Assembly: GCF_014199525.1 (NCBI RefSeq)
Contig: NZ_JACHNU010000009.1
Location: forward strand, 1-64,000
Length of the DNA: 64,000 nucleotides
Source: Conexibacter arvalis
GTDB taxonomy: Bacteria; Actinomycetota; Thermoleophilia; Solirubrobacterales; Solirubrobacteraceae
Reading direction: 5' to 3'
Positions 8,540-16,629 of this stretch are shown piece after piece. The notes beneath the pieces are model-generated. The model had not been told where the DNA came from. It saw nothing but the letters and a program-made list of their open reading frames with translations, and ran no database searches. Every line of letters begins with the position of its first letter. Positions within the stretch are counted from its first letter, which is position 1. A program made the position numbers and the translations under genes.

Positions 8540-9396
8540 GCCGTCACCGCCTCGGCCGACTGCGCCTTGCGTCTGCGCGCCTGCATCCGGTCGACGAACC
8601 GCGCGAGCGGGACGGTGACGCAGATGTAGAGCATCGCCGCGGCGATCAGCGGCGTGTAGTTGAAGTTCGACGAGGCCTCGATCTGGGCGACGCGGAACGC
8701 CTCCAGCGGGCCGAGCACCGAGATCAGCGCGACATCCTTCTGCAGCGAGATGAAGTCGTTCAGCAACGGCGGGACGACCCGTCTGACGGCCTGGGGCAGG
8801 ATCACGAACCGCAGCGACTGGACGCGGTTGAGGCCGACGGCGAGCGCCGCCGCCCGCTGGCTCGGGTGGACCGACTCCAGACCGGCGCGGTAGACCTCCG
8901 CGACGTAGGCCGAGTAGGCGAGCGCGAGCGCCGCGCCGCCGAGCACGACCGGGTCGCTCGGGAGCCCGTCGAGCGCCAGCGCCGGGATGCCGAAGCCGAT
9001 CAGGTAGACGAGCAGGATCGTCGGCACGCCGCGCATCACGTCGGTGTAGACCGACAGCAGCAGCCGCACCGGGAACAGCGCCGGCGAGCGCGTCGTGCGG
9101 CCGAGCGCGATCGCGAGGCCGAGCACCAGCACGATCGCCTCGACGATCAGGAACAGCTTGACGTCGAGCCAGAAGCCTCTGAGGACGTCCGGGAAGCTGG
9201 TCCGGAACGCCTCCCACGAGAAGAACGTCTCGCGCACGTCCGGCCAGCCGGGGCTGGTCAGGATCAGCAGCGCGAGGCCGCCGATCACGACGACCGAGGA
9301 GCCGGCGGCGATGAGGAAGCCGCGCCGCTCGCGCCGCCGTCTGGCGGCGGCGCGGACGGCACGGCGATCGCTGGGGCTCTGGTCGATGGCGGACAA
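8536..9396 (-). CDS. Polar amino acid ABC transporter permease
   Basis: The 286-residue inner membrane protein belongs to the HisM/GlnP permease family. It has about five transmembrane segments after a positively charged cytoplasmic N-terminus, and the EAA loop that contacts the ATPase (around AALAVGLNRVQSLRFVILPQA). MRGVPTILLVYLIGF is the usual substrate-pathway signature. The open frame begins at a TTG (9396) and I see no better ATG or GTG, so TTG is taken as the start. It sits 45 bases after the binding-protein stop and overlaps the ATPase by 4 bases. Confidence 0.9.
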   Translation of the reverse strand: MSAIDQSPSDRRAVRAAARRRRERRGFLIAAGSSVVVIGGLALLILTSPGWPDVRETFFSWEAFRTSFPDVLRGFWLDVKLFLIVEAIVLVLGLAIALGRTTRSPALFPVRLLLSVYTDVMRGVPTILLVYLIGFGIPALALDGLPSDPVVLGGAALALAYSAYVAEVYRAGLESVHPSQRAAALAVGLNRVQSLRFVILPQAVRRVVPPLLNDFISLQKDVALISVLGPLEAFRVAQIEASSNFNYTPLIAAAMLYICVTVPLARFVDRMQARRRKAQSAEAVTA

Positions 9397-9441
9397 CGCC
9401 GTCGTCGTGCTGGCGGTCGGGCGGTGCGGCGGTCGGTCGGG

Positions 9442-10329
9442 CTAGCGCAGCTCGGGCGCGCCGGCGGCCTCGCCCATCCACTGCTGCTCGAGTCTCGCGA
9501 GCGTGCCGTTGTCTCTCAGCTCGTCGACCGCGTTGGAGACGCACTCGGTCAGCGACGAGCCTCTCTGCAGCAGCGCGCCCCACGAGTCGCCGCCCGGCGC
9601 CTCGAACTGGCCGACGATCGTCGCCTCCGGCACCTGCGCGGCGGTCAGGTAGAAGGCCGACGGCAGGTCGACGACGACGGCGTCGACCTGGCCCTGCTTG
9701 AGCGCGCGGACGACGTCGTTGGAGTCGTTGAAGACCTTCGGCTGCTTCGACGGCTCGATGTTCTCGGTGACCGCGTCGAGGCTGGTCGTGCCGATCTGGA
9801 CGCCGATCTGGACGTCCTTCAGGTCTTCGAGGCTGGCGACTCTGGCGGCGTCGCCCTCTCTCAGCGCGACGACCGCCTGCGGCGCCGTGTAGTACGGCGA
9901 GGAGAAGTCGACCGCTCTCTCGCGCTGCGGCGTGATCGAGATCTGGTTGACGTCGAAGTCGAACCGCTTCGGGCCGGGCGCGTAGGAGGAGTTGAACGGC
10001 TCGACGACCCATCTGACCTCGTCCTCGGAGAAGCCGAGCTGCTTGGCGATCGCGTAGGCGACGGCGCTCTCGAAGCCTCTGCCGTTGGTCGGGTCGTCGT
10101 CCTCGAAGTACGGCGGGTAGGCCGGTCTGTCGGTCGCGACCGTCAGCTGGCCGTCGTTGACGAGTGTGAGGTTGCCCTTCTCGCAGGCCTGCGCGGCCGT
10201 GGTCGCGGCGCCTCCGGCCGTGGTCGAGGCGGTCGTGTCCGACTCGTCGTCGGACCCGCAGGCGGCGATCGTCAGCGGCAGCGCGGCCGCCGCGAGCAGC
10301 GCGACGGCGTGACGGCGTGTGGGACGCAT
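9442..10329 (-). CDS. Amino acid-binding lipoprotein of the ABC importer
   Basis: The 295-residue protein is a family 3 solute-binding protein. A lipoprotein signal ends in the lipobox LTIAAC, so the mature protein is tethered by a lipidated cysteine at about residue 24. A Thr/Ala-rich linker and the bilobal binding domain follow (LTVATDRPAYPP, FDVNQISITPQRERAVDFS, IGVQIGTTS). No Shine-Dalgarno sequence precedes the ATG at 10329. Arginine coding is striking: 9 of its 16 arginines use AGA, against four CGC, two CGT and one CGG. It is the first gene of the importer operon and the likely determinant of substrate specificity. Confidence 0.9.
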   Translation of the reverse strand: MRPTRRHAVALLAAAALPLTIAACGSDDESDTTASTTAGGAATTAAQACEKGNLTLVNDGQLTVATDRPAYPPYFEDDDPTNGRGFESAVAYAIAKQLGFSEDEVRWVVEPFNSSYAPGPKRFDFDVNQISITPQRERAVDFSSPYYTAPQAVVALREGDAARVASLEDLKDVQIGVQIGTTSLDAVTENIEPSKQPKVFNDSNDVVRALKQGQVDAVVVDLPSAFYLTAAQVPEATIVGQFEAPGGDSWGALLQRGSSLTECVSNAVDELRDNGTLARLEQQWMGEAAGAPELR

Positions 10330-10412
10330 GAAAGGAGCTTCGCTTCCTCGTGAGGGGTCGGAGAGGTTATCCCGATAGCCGGTCGGGCTTTGCGGGATTA
10401 CAGGATCGTAAC

Positions 10413-10979
10413 TCAGAACAGCGTCGGATCGCCGCCGGCATGCGCGCGCTCGACGTCGAGGATGCGCAGCTTGGTGGCGACGCCGCCCGGAGCGGAGAAG
10501 CCGCCGGTTCTCCCGCCGGCGGCCGTGATCCGGTGGCAGGGGACGACGATCGGCCACGGGTTGGCGCCGAGCGCCTGCCCGACCGCGCGGGCGGCGCCGC
10601 GGTCGGCGCCGAGCCGGTCGGCGAGCGCGCCGTAGGTCGTCGTCTCGCCCGGACGGATCTGCCGCGCCGCCGCGTAGACGCGGGCGTGGAACGGCGCGAG
10701 CCCGTCGTCGTCGAGCGGGATGTCGGCGAGGTCGTCGTCGGCGCCGGCGAGCAGCGCGACGATGCCGGCGCGGGCGCGGGCGGCGAACGGCGGGAGCGGC
10801 GTGCCGGCTGGTCGTCCGGGCGCGGCGCCGTGTTCGACCGCGCCGGGTGTGCGCCGCAGCAGGTGGGTGCGCAGCTGCGCGTCGCTCGGCCCGGGCAGCG
10901 CGACCGCCGTCAGCCCGCGCTCGCTCCAGGCGATCCCGCAGCGGCCGATCGCGGTGTCGAAGAGCAGGAATCCGGCCAT
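10413..10979 (-). CDS. ogt: Methylated-DNA-[protein]-cysteine S-methyltransferase
   Basis: The 188-residue suicide enzyme transfers alkyl groups from O6-alkylguanine to its own cysteine, here in the PCHRI motif (IVVPCHRITAAGG). The helix-turn-helix region (TTYGALADRLGA) and the RAVGQALGANPWP segment match the family. There is no AdaA-type N-terminal domain, so it is a stand-alone repair enzyme. It lies downstream of mutM on the same strand, separated by a very long hairpin, which suggests either co-transcription with an intervening structure or a terminator between them. Confidence 0.93.
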   Translation of the reverse strand: MAGFLLFDTAIGRCGIAWSERGLTAVALPGPSDAQLRTHLLRRTPGAVEHGAAPGRPAGTPLPPFAARARAGIVALLAGADDDLADIPLDDDGLAPFHARVYAAARQIRPGETTTYGALADRLGADRGAARAVGQALGANPWPIVVPCHRITAAGGRTGGFSAPGGVATKLRILDVERAHAGGDPTLF

Positions 10980-11020
10980 CGTCGCGACCGTACCACCGCC
11001 CCGGGACGACGCGGACGCCT

Positions 11021-11071
11021 GGAACTCCGGTCGTTTGCACCCCTCAGCGGGGTGCAGACGACCGGAGTTCC
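11021..11071. repeat. Very long intergenic hairpin (23-base-pair stem)
   Basis: Two 23-base arms (11021-11043 and 11049-11071) pair perfectly except for one T/C difference that would be a G-U pair in one transcript. They enclose a 5-base loop (TCAGC). Both arms begin or end with GGAACTCCGG. It lies between mutM and ogt, which are both on the minus strand. There is no T-run after it. It could be a terminator, an RNA processing signal, or one copy of a dispersed palindromic element; I found no second copy in this window. Confidence 0.85.
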
Positions 11072-11090
11072 GGGGTGAGCGGCGGTCGGC

Positions 11091-11945
11091 CTAGCGGGTC
11101 ATGGGGACGATTCTGGCTCCGCGCGGGCGGGGCTGGCAGCGCTCGCAGACGTAGGTGCCGCGGCCGGCGGCGAGGATCTTGCGGATCGGGCCGCCGCACT
11201 CGAGGCAGCCCTCGTCGGCGCGGCGGTGGATCAGGAAGCGGTCCTGGAAGGATCCACGCGCGCCGTCGAGGTCGCGGAAGTCGTCGATCGAGGCGCCTCT
11301 CGCGTCGATCCCGGCGCGCAGCGAGTCGAGGATCGCGTCGCGCAGCAGGCGCCACTGCTCGGTCGTCACTCTGCCGGCCGGGCGCAGCGGGTGGACCTTC
11401 GCGCGGAAGAGCGCCTCGTCGGCGTAGATGTTGCCGACGCCGGCGATCCGTCTCTGGTCGAGCAGGAACGCCTTGATCGGCGCCCGCGACCCTCTCGCCA
11501 GCGCTCTGAGGTGCTCGGCGGTGAAGGCGTCGGAGAACGGCTCGACGCCGAGGCGGGCGTCGAGGTAGGCGTCGAGCTCGGGCTCGCCGGCGAGCAGCCA
11601 GCCGGTGCCGAAGCGGCGCGGGTCGACGAAGCGCAGGTCGTGGCCGTCGTCGAAGCCGAAGTGGGCGCGCGTGTACGGGGTCCCCTCCGGCGCGTCGTAG
11701 AGCAGGTTCCCGGTCATGCGCAGGTGGATGAGCAGGTACAGCTCCTCCTCCGCCTCCCAGATCAGGTACTTGCCGCGACGGCGGAAGGCGACGATCTCGC
11801 GTCCGAGCAGCGGGGCGACGACCTCGTTGGGCGCGCGCGGCGCCGTCCAGCGCTCGTCGCGCACGGCGTAGGCGACGAGCGTGCGCCCGACGAGGCGCGG
11901 CTCCAGCTGGCGGCGGACCGTCTCGACCTCGGGCAGCTCGGGCAT
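11091..11945 (-). CDS. mutM: Formamidopyrimidine-DNA glycosylase MutM
   Basis: The 284-residue base-excision repair enzyme removes oxidised purines such as 8-oxoguanine and cleaves the abasic site. The N-terminus is the canonical MPELPEVETV, with the catalytic proline P2 and glutamate E3. The H2TH region is present (DQRRIAGVGNIYADEALF), as is the C-terminal zinc finger (CLECGG, then CERC 16 residues later). The conserved lysine of the catalytic loop is in RRRGKYLIW. Length is normal. The ogt gene downstream is also a repair gene. Confidence 0.95.
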   Translation of the reverse strand: MPELPEVETVRRQLEPRLVGRTLVAYAVRDERWTAPRAPNEVVAPLLGREIVAFRRRGKYLIWEAEEELYLLIHLRMTGNLLYDAPEGTPYTRAHFGFDDGHDLRFVDPRRFGTGWLLAGEPELDAYLDARLGVEPFSDAFTAEHLRALARGSRAPIKAFLLDQRRIAGVGNIYADEALFRAKVHPLRPAGRVTTEQWRLLRDAILDSLRAGIDARGASIDDFRDLDGARGSFQDRFLIHRRADEGCLECGGPIRKILAAGRGTYVCERCQPRPRGARIVPMTR

Positions 11946-12015
11946 ACGGGCGACGAGGGTAGCTGGTCGACCGCGTCTGCCGGCGCGCGGCCGGCGCGGC
12001 GGCCCGGCCCCGCGT

Positions 12016-12513
12016 TCAGTGCCCGACGAGCGACTTGAGCGCGACGAGCAGCAGGCCGACGCAGGTCAGGGCGACGCCGGCGACCAGGCTGCGCCCGACG
12101 CCGACCCCGGCGCTGCGGTAGGCGGCGAAGGCGTAGAGGCCGAGCACCCCGACGCCGAACCACTTCGCGGCCGTGAACGCCGTCTCCAGCTCCATCCAGT
12201 CGAGCGCGGCGAGCACGAAGAAGACGATCGGCGCGAGCGCCGCGAGCCCGTGGACGGCGATCCCGGCGAGGATCTCGCGGCGGTCTCTCCCCCGCAGCGG
12301 CCGGTGGAGCTGGATCATCTCCTGCAGGAACTCGGCGTACGCCTCCGCGACCGCGACGACGAAGACCGCGCCGACGATCGAGACGATCGCCGTCCCGGCG
12401 GAGGCGCGCTCGTGGTCGAGCACGAGCACCAGCGCCAGCACGACGATCGAGCCGTAGACGACGTTGCCGGCGTGGCCGGCGATGACGTGGTGGCGCAGCC
12501 AGGGCCAGAGCAC
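12016..12513 (-). CDS. Hypothetical four-segment membrane protein
   Basis: The 165-residue protein starts at GTG (12513). It has about four hydrophobic segments (around residues 17-34, 41-56, 84-106 and 115-160), with a charged loop in the middle (residues 62-82, many His, Arg and Glu). The hydrophilic stretch EAYAEFLQEMIQ lies next to a predicted segment. I do not recognise the family. Its neighbours are mutM (70 bases downstream) and an orphan cluster upstream, so context gives no function. Confidence 0.65.
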   Translation of the reverse strand: MLWPWLRHHVIAGHAGNVVYGSIVVLALVLVLDHERASAGTAIVSIVGAVFVVAVAEAYAEFLQEMIQLHRPLRGRDRREILAGIAVHGLAALAPIVFFVLAALDWMELETAFTAAKWFGVGVLGLYAFAAYRSAGVGVGRSLVAGVALTCVGLLLVALKSLVGH

Positions 12514-12552
12514 GGTCTGGAGTATCGCGGCTGCGGTCGAGCGCCGTTGCCG

Positions 12553-13308
12553 TCAGCGCGAGCGCCGGACCGGCAGATACGGGCGCAGCTCGTCGCTTGC
12601 CCAGTACGGAACGCCCGGCAAGCCATCGGCGACGGCTCGCAGAACGCTGGGCAGGTCGCCAGCCGTCTTCCAGACCGTGCGACTGCGTCTCGGATCGTCG
12701 TCGCTCCAGACCGAGTCGATGACGGCCGCGAGGCCGCCGTCTGTCGAGCGCTCCGCGAAGACGAGGTTGCTGTCCTCGCGTTCCTCGAGCCGCGCGATCA
12801 GACGCGACTCGCCGATCTCGAGCTCTGCCACCGGCGGCTCGGAGCCCGGCGGCGGGATCGCCGATCCGTCGAGATCCCAGAACGACGCCATCGAGCCGTT
12901 GGTCTCGATCCAGCGCTCCCGTTCGGGTGCGTTGAGACACATGCCGGAGCATTCGCGGTCGTGGAGGAAGCCGAGCGCGGCGTCGAGCAGCTCGAGATAG
13001 CGGGGCTCGCGGCAATCGAGGCCGCAGGTCTCCTCGATCAGCTTGTGGCCGGCATAGAGCGCCCATCCACCCTGAGCGAAGGCGGCGTCGACGATCTCTC
13101 CGATGGCGCGCTGCCGGTCGATCCGCATCGCTTCGTAGGTCGGCGCGACTCGATCCGCGTAGATCGAGAAGGTCGAATCGCGCGGCCGGAACAGCTCCCG
13201 CCCGTCGTAGGTGATCAGGCTGGCGGTGATCGTGTCCGCGAGACCGTCGAGCACCGCCGCGGGGACGAGCGTGCGCGAGCGACCGGTCAGCCGCCGGAGG
13301 AGGCTCAC
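12553..13308 (-). CDS. Hypothetical protein of an orphan gene cluster
   Basis: The 251-residue soluble protein starts at a GTG that overlaps the upstream gene's stop by 4 bases. I do not recognise it. Two CxxxC pairs (CGLDC and CSGMC) lie within about 30 residues in the middle and could bind metal or form disulphides. It has no signal peptide or membrane segment. Codon use differs from the neighbours: only 1 of 28 arginines is AGA, and GAT, TAT, GAA and GCA are used freely. With the two genes upstream it forms a compact three-gene unit that looks transferred. Confidence 0.7.
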   Translation of the reverse strand: MSLLRRLTGRSRTLVPAAVLDGLADTITASLITYDGRELFRPRDSTFSIYADRVAPTYEAMRIDRQRAIGEIVDAAFAQGGWALYAGHKLIEETCGLDCREPRYLELLDAALGFLHDRECSGMCLNAPERERWIETNGSMASFWDLDGSAIPPPGSEPPVAELEIGESRLIARLEEREDSNLVFAERSTDGGLAAVIDSVWSDDDPRRSRTVWKTAGDLPSVLRAVADGLPGVPYWASDELRPYLPVRRSR

Positions 13309-13619
13309 GTCCGCTCCTGAGCGAGGCGGCTCGCCTCCTCAGCTGAGATCCGGCGGATCCGGTACGAGTCACCTCCTCGGGAGCGGAAGACGGCCCAGCG
13401 CGAAGCGGGCTGCCCGAGCGCGAGCCAGACGGCGAGGACGACCGGCCAGGCGAACATCTTCGCGAGCGTGGCGCCGAGCCACGGCAGATTGGTGACGTAC
13501 GCCTCGAAGTCGCTCCCGAAGGCATGGTTCCACCCGAGCCCCGCGCGCGACGCGCACACCGGCCACGCGACCAACCAGCCCGCGACGTACGTCAAGGAGA
13601 CGACGAGACCGAACTCCAT
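13305..13619 (-). CDS. Small hypothetical membrane protein
   Basis: The 104-residue protein has two likely transmembrane segments (about residues 4-22 and 48-69). The C-terminal tail of about 30 residues is basic and ends in ISAEEASRLAQERT. Four or five tryptophans lie in or near the membrane segments. The family is not recognised. It starts 9 bases after the 52-residue zinc-ribbon gene and overlaps the following gene by 4 bases, so the three are very probably one transcript. None of its nine arginines uses AGA. Confidence 0.65.
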   Translation of the reverse strand: MEFGLVVSLTYVAGWLVAWPVCASRAGLGWNHAFGSDFEAYVTNLPWLGATLAKMFAWPVVLAVWLALGQPASRWAVFRSRGGDSYRIRRISAEEASRLAQERT

Positions 13620-13628
13620 TCCCAGGCC

Positions 13629-13787
13629 TCAGTAGTTCTTGCCGTGGCGAGGGCAGAGCCATCCGTGACGTCCGCAGGTGTTGCACTGCGTCGTCATGCT
13701 GCCCCCGTTGCCCTTGCAGATCTCGCAGCGCTCCATGCGCACGCGCTTGCCGCACTTGCGGCACTGGCGGTCCTGGTAGACGGCCAT
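13629..13787 (-). CDS. 52-residue zinc-ribbon protein
   Basis: This short gene encodes a protein with paired-cysteine motifs: CRKCGK, CEICKG, CNTCGR and a final CPRHGK. That gives up to two zinc-ribbon or treble-clef sites in 52 residues, which is nearly all of the protein. The ATG at 13787 has a good Shine-Dalgarno sequence (GGGGAGG, about 5 bases upstream). It heads the orphan unit that continues with the 104- and 251-residue genes. Function is unknown; proteins of this build often act as small RNA- or protein-binding adaptors. The start context, stop and cysteine spacing make it a real gene in my view. Confidence 0.75.
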   Translation of the reverse strand: MAVYQDRQCRKCGKRVRMERCEICKGNGGSMTTQCNTCGRHGWLCPRHGKNY

Positions 13788-13873
13788 CTCAACCTCCCCG
13801 GTCGACGTGCCTCGAGGTGCGAGGCGAGCGGCAGCCTACTGCTTACCGGTTACGTGATGCTCCACCAGACGGA

Positions 13874-15043
13874 TCAGGCCACGAACGGCCGGCCGGGCAG
13901 CGCCGGCGCGTCGCGGGCGGCGAGCCAGCGCAGGACGCTGGCGCCGACGTCGGCGAGCGGGCCGTCGTGGCGGCGGCCGCCGTGGCCGTCGAAGCGCGCC
14001 AGCAGCGGCGCGTGCTCGCGCGTGTGGTCGGTGCCGGGATGGGCCGGGTCGACGCCGTGGTCGGCGGTCAGCACGAGCAGGTCGCCGGGGCCCAGCAGCG
14101 CCTCCCAGCGCGCGACGGCGGCGTCGATCTCGCGCAGCGCGCCGTGGAAGCCCGCGACGTCCTTGCGGTGCCCGTAGACCTGGTCGGTCTCGATCAGGTT
14201 GACGAACAGGAAGCCGTCGCCGACCGTCTCCAGCAGCTCGGTCGTCGCGGCGATCGCCTCGGCGTTGGTCGCGCCGGGATGCAGCTCGTCGAAGCTTCCG
14301 GGGCCGAACAGCTGGCCGACCTTGCCGACCGCGCGGGTCGGGACGCCGGCCTCGCGCAGCTCGTCGAGGTGGCTGCGGCTGGTCGGCGGCAGCGCGAAGT
14401 CTCTGCGCTCGCGCGTGCGCTCGAAGGCGCCGGGCGGGCCGCCGAAGGGACGGGCGATCACGCGCGCGACGGCGTGCTCGCCGACCATCACGCGGCGGAC
14501 CTGGGCGCACAGCCGGTGGAGCTCCTCGACCGGCGTCGCGTCGACGTGCGCGGCGATCTGCAGCACGGAGTCCTGGGAGGTGTAGACGATCAGCGCGCCG
14601 TCGCGCAGTGCCGCCTCGCCGTGGTCGTCGATCGCGGTGAGGCCGTCGCTGGGGGCGTTGCAGACGACGCGACGGCCGCTGGCGCGCTCGATCGTCGCGA
14701 CGATCTCGGGCGGGAAGCCGTCGGGGTAGGTCGGCCGCGGCGCTCTCGCGACGACGCCCATCAGCTCCCAGTGGCCGGTCGTCGAGTCCTTGCCGGGGCC
14801 GAGCGCGTGGAGCCGGCCGTGGAGGACCGGGCTCGCCGCCGGCGGCACGCCGTCGAGCGGCAGGATCGAGCCGAGCCCGAGCCGCTGCAGGTTGGGCAGG
14901 TCGAGCCCGCCCGCCAGCTCGGCGAGATGGGCCAGCGTGTTGGTGCCGGCGTCGCCGTAGTCGGCGGCGTCGGGCAGCGCTCCGGCGCCGACCGCGTCGA
15001 GCACGACGACGACGGCGCGCCGCGCGCTCCGTGGCTCGCTCAC
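13874..15043 (-). CDS. deoB: Phosphopentomutase DeoB
   Basis: The 389-residue metalloenzyme of the alkaline phosphatase superfamily interconverts ribose 1-phosphate and 5-phosphate (also the deoxy forms) in nucleoside salvage. The N-terminal metal-binding segment is [15 protein letters not shown]. The active-site threonine lies in the STTGHWELMG region. C-terminal ligands include NLIETDQVYGHR and LTADHGVDP, followed by TDHTREHAPLL. The GTG start overlaps the xerD stop by 4 bases (GTGA). It is the last gene of the long core operon, an arrangement not seen in Mycobacterium. Confidence 0.95.
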   Translation of the reverse strand: MSEPRSARRAVVVVLDAVGAGALPDAADYGDAGTNTLAHLAELAGGLDLPNLQRLGLGSILPLDGVPPAASPVLHGRLHALGPGKDSTTGHWELMGVVARAPRPTYPDGFPPEIVATIERASGRRVVCNAPSDGLTAIDDHGEAALRDGALIVYTSQDSVLQIAAHVDATPVEELHRLCAQVRRVMVGEHAVARVIARPFGGPPGAFERTRERRDFALPPTSRSHLDELREAGVPTRAVGKVGQLFGPGSFDELHPGATNAEAIAATTELLETVGDGFLFVNLIETDQVYGHRKDVAGFHGALREIDAAVARWEALLGPGDLLVLTADHGVDPAHPGTDHTREHAPLLARFDGHGGRRHDGPLADVGASVLRWLAARDAPALPGRPFVA

Positions 15044-16002
15044 AGGTCGTCGCGACCGAGCTGCGCCCGCGGGTGCGCGTCGAAGTAGACGTCGCGCAGA
15101 CGCTCGGCCGAGAGGTGCGTGTAGATCTGCGTCGTCGCGATGTCGGCGTGTCCGAGCATCTCCTGCAACGATCGCAGGTCGCAGCCACCGGCGAGCAGAT
15201 GGGTCGCGAAGGTGTGGCGGAGCGTGTGGGGGCTCATCTTGTCGCCGAGCCCGGCCGCTCTCGCGTGGCGCTGGACGATCTTGTAGAGGCCCTGGCGCGT
15301 CAGCCCGTGGCCGCGCTGGTTGACGAAGACCCTGCGCTCGTCGCGGTCGCCGACGAGCAGCGGCCGGCCGCGCTGGAGGTAGTGGCGCAGCGCCTCGAGC
15401 GCCTTGGAGCCGATCGGGACGAGCCGCTCCTTGCTGCCCTTGCCGTTGGCGCGCAGGACGCCGTCCTCGACGTCGAGCTCGTCGAGCGTCATGTCGACCG
15501 CCTCGGAGGCGCGCAGCCCGCAGGCGTACATCAGCTCCAGCAGCGCGCGGTCGCGCAGCGCCGCCGGGGTCGTCCCGCGCGGCTGGGCGAGCAGGTGCTG
15601 GACCTCGTCGCGCGTGAGGACCTTCGGCAGCCTCTTGCCGCGCGGCGGCCCCTTCAGCTCCGCGGTCGGGTCGACGTGGAGGATCTCCTCGCGGCGCAGG
15701 TGGCGGTAGAAGGAGCGCAGGCAGGCGACCTTGCGCTGCACGGTCGTCGCCGCGGCGGGCGCGCGGTCGGGCCCGCCGGCGGTCAGGTCGGCGACGAACG
15801 CCGCGAGGTCGCCGTGCTCGACGCGCAGCGCGTCTCTGCCGTGGCGGGCGAGGAAGGCGCCGTACTGCAGCAGGTCGGAGCGATACGCCTCCAGCGTGTT
15901 GCGGCTGAGCCCGCGCTCCAGCTCCAGGTAGGCGATGAAGTCGAGCACCAGGTCCTCGAACGATCCGGTGCGCAGGGGGGCGATCGTCGGCGTCGTCTGC
16001 AT
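15040..16002 (-). CDS. xerD: Tyrosine recombinase XerD
   Basis: The 320-residue recombinase resolves chromosome dimers at dif, normally with XerC. The N-terminal SAM-like core-binding domain runs to about residue 115. The catalytic residues are visible: Arg in CGLRASE, Lys in GKGSKERLVP, His-x-x-Arg in SPHTLRHTFATH, His in LGHADIATT and the nucleophile Tyr in QIYTH. In M. tuberculosis the xerD-like gene Rv1701 also follows the nudix gene, which supports orthology. It is a chromosomal recombinase, not a phage integrase: there is no attachment site or mobile element here. Confidence 0.94.
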   Translation of the reverse strand: MQTTPTIAPLRTGSFEDLVLDFIAYLELERGLSRNTLEAYRSDLLQYGAFLARHGRDALRVEHGDLAAFVADLTAGGPDRAPAAATTVQRKVACLRSFYRHLRREEILHVDPTAELKGPPRGKRLPKVLTRDEVQHLLAQPRGTTPAALRDRALLELMYACGLRASEAVDMTLDELDVEDGVLRANGKGSKERLVPIGSKALEALRHYLQRGRPLLVGDRDERRVFVNQRGHGLTRQGLYKIVQRHARAAGLGDKMSPHTLRHTFATHLLAGGCDLRSLQEMLGHADIATTQIYTHLSAERLRDVYFDAHPRAQLGRDDL

Positions 16003-16092
16003 GGTCGCGCCTAGCTTCTCCCCCGTCTCGCGCGGTCCTGCTCGCCGGGCGGCGGCTTGCAGGCGCCGGTGCCGGCCGCGTGGCGGAGCGCG

Positions 16093-16629
16093 CTACCGCG
16101 CGAGGCGCTGCTTCAGCAGCAGCAGGCCGACGAGCGACTTCGCGTCCTCGCACTGGGCGATCGCCTCGTCGATTCTCGCCAGCGGCCACGGGACGACGTC
16201 GATCCGCTCGTCCTCCTCGACCTCGGGGCGCGGGACGTCGCTGAGGCCGGTCGCGAGGTAGAGGTGGAGCTTCTCGTCGCTGAAGCCGCAGCTGGTGAAG
16301 AAGCTCTTCAGCGGCTCCCAGGTCGTCGCGGCCTTGCCGATCTCCTCGGCCAGCTCGCGCCTCGCGGTCTCCTCGGGCGGCTCGCCGTCGACGTCGAGCT
16401 TGCCGGCCGGGACCTCGAGCAGGTCGGGGACGCCGCAGATCTCGCGCGGCTGGCGCACGAGCCAGACGTGCTCGTCGTCGTGGGCGACGATCCCGACCGC
16501 GCCCGGGTGGTGCATGTTGTCGCGGTCGACGACGCTGCCGTCGGCGTGGCGGAAGTGCTCGACGCGCACCTCGACGACGTGGCCTCTCCAGATCGTCTCG
16601 CTCTTGACCTTGACGAACTCGCTGCTCAT
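16093..16629 (-). CDS. NUDIX hydrolase, ADP-ribose pyrophosphatase type
   Basis: The 178-residue hydrolase has the NUDIX box from GKLDVDGE through RELAEEIG. The spacer before the first Glu is one residue longer than the textbook pattern, as seen in mycobacterial relatives. A typical ADP-ribose pyrophosphatase would split ADP-ribose to AMP and ribose 5-phosphate, which would feed the pentose metabolism served by deoB in the same operon. The ATG overlaps the DUF3866 stop by 4 bases. It matches the position of Rv1700. Substrate remains inferred. Confidence 0.9.
   Translation of the reverse strand: MSSEFVKVKSETIWRGHVVEVRVEHFRHADGSVVDRDNMHHPGAVGIVAHDDEHVWLVRQPREICGVPDLLEVPAGKLDVDGEPPEETARRELAEEIGKAATTWEPLKSFFTSCGFSDEKLHLYLATGLSDVPRPEVEEDERIDVVPWPLARIDEAIAQCEDAKSLVGLLLLKQRLAR

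Noticed and set aside
10330-10345. AAAGGAG next to the binding-protein start as a ribosome-binding site
   Set aside because: It is on the plus strand, while the gene is read from the minus strand, where it reads CTCCTTT.
15040-16002. A tyrosine recombinase as a sign of a prophage or integrative element
   Set aside because: Synteny with mycobacterial Rv1701, housekeeping neighbours and no attachment repeats show it is chromosomal XerD.
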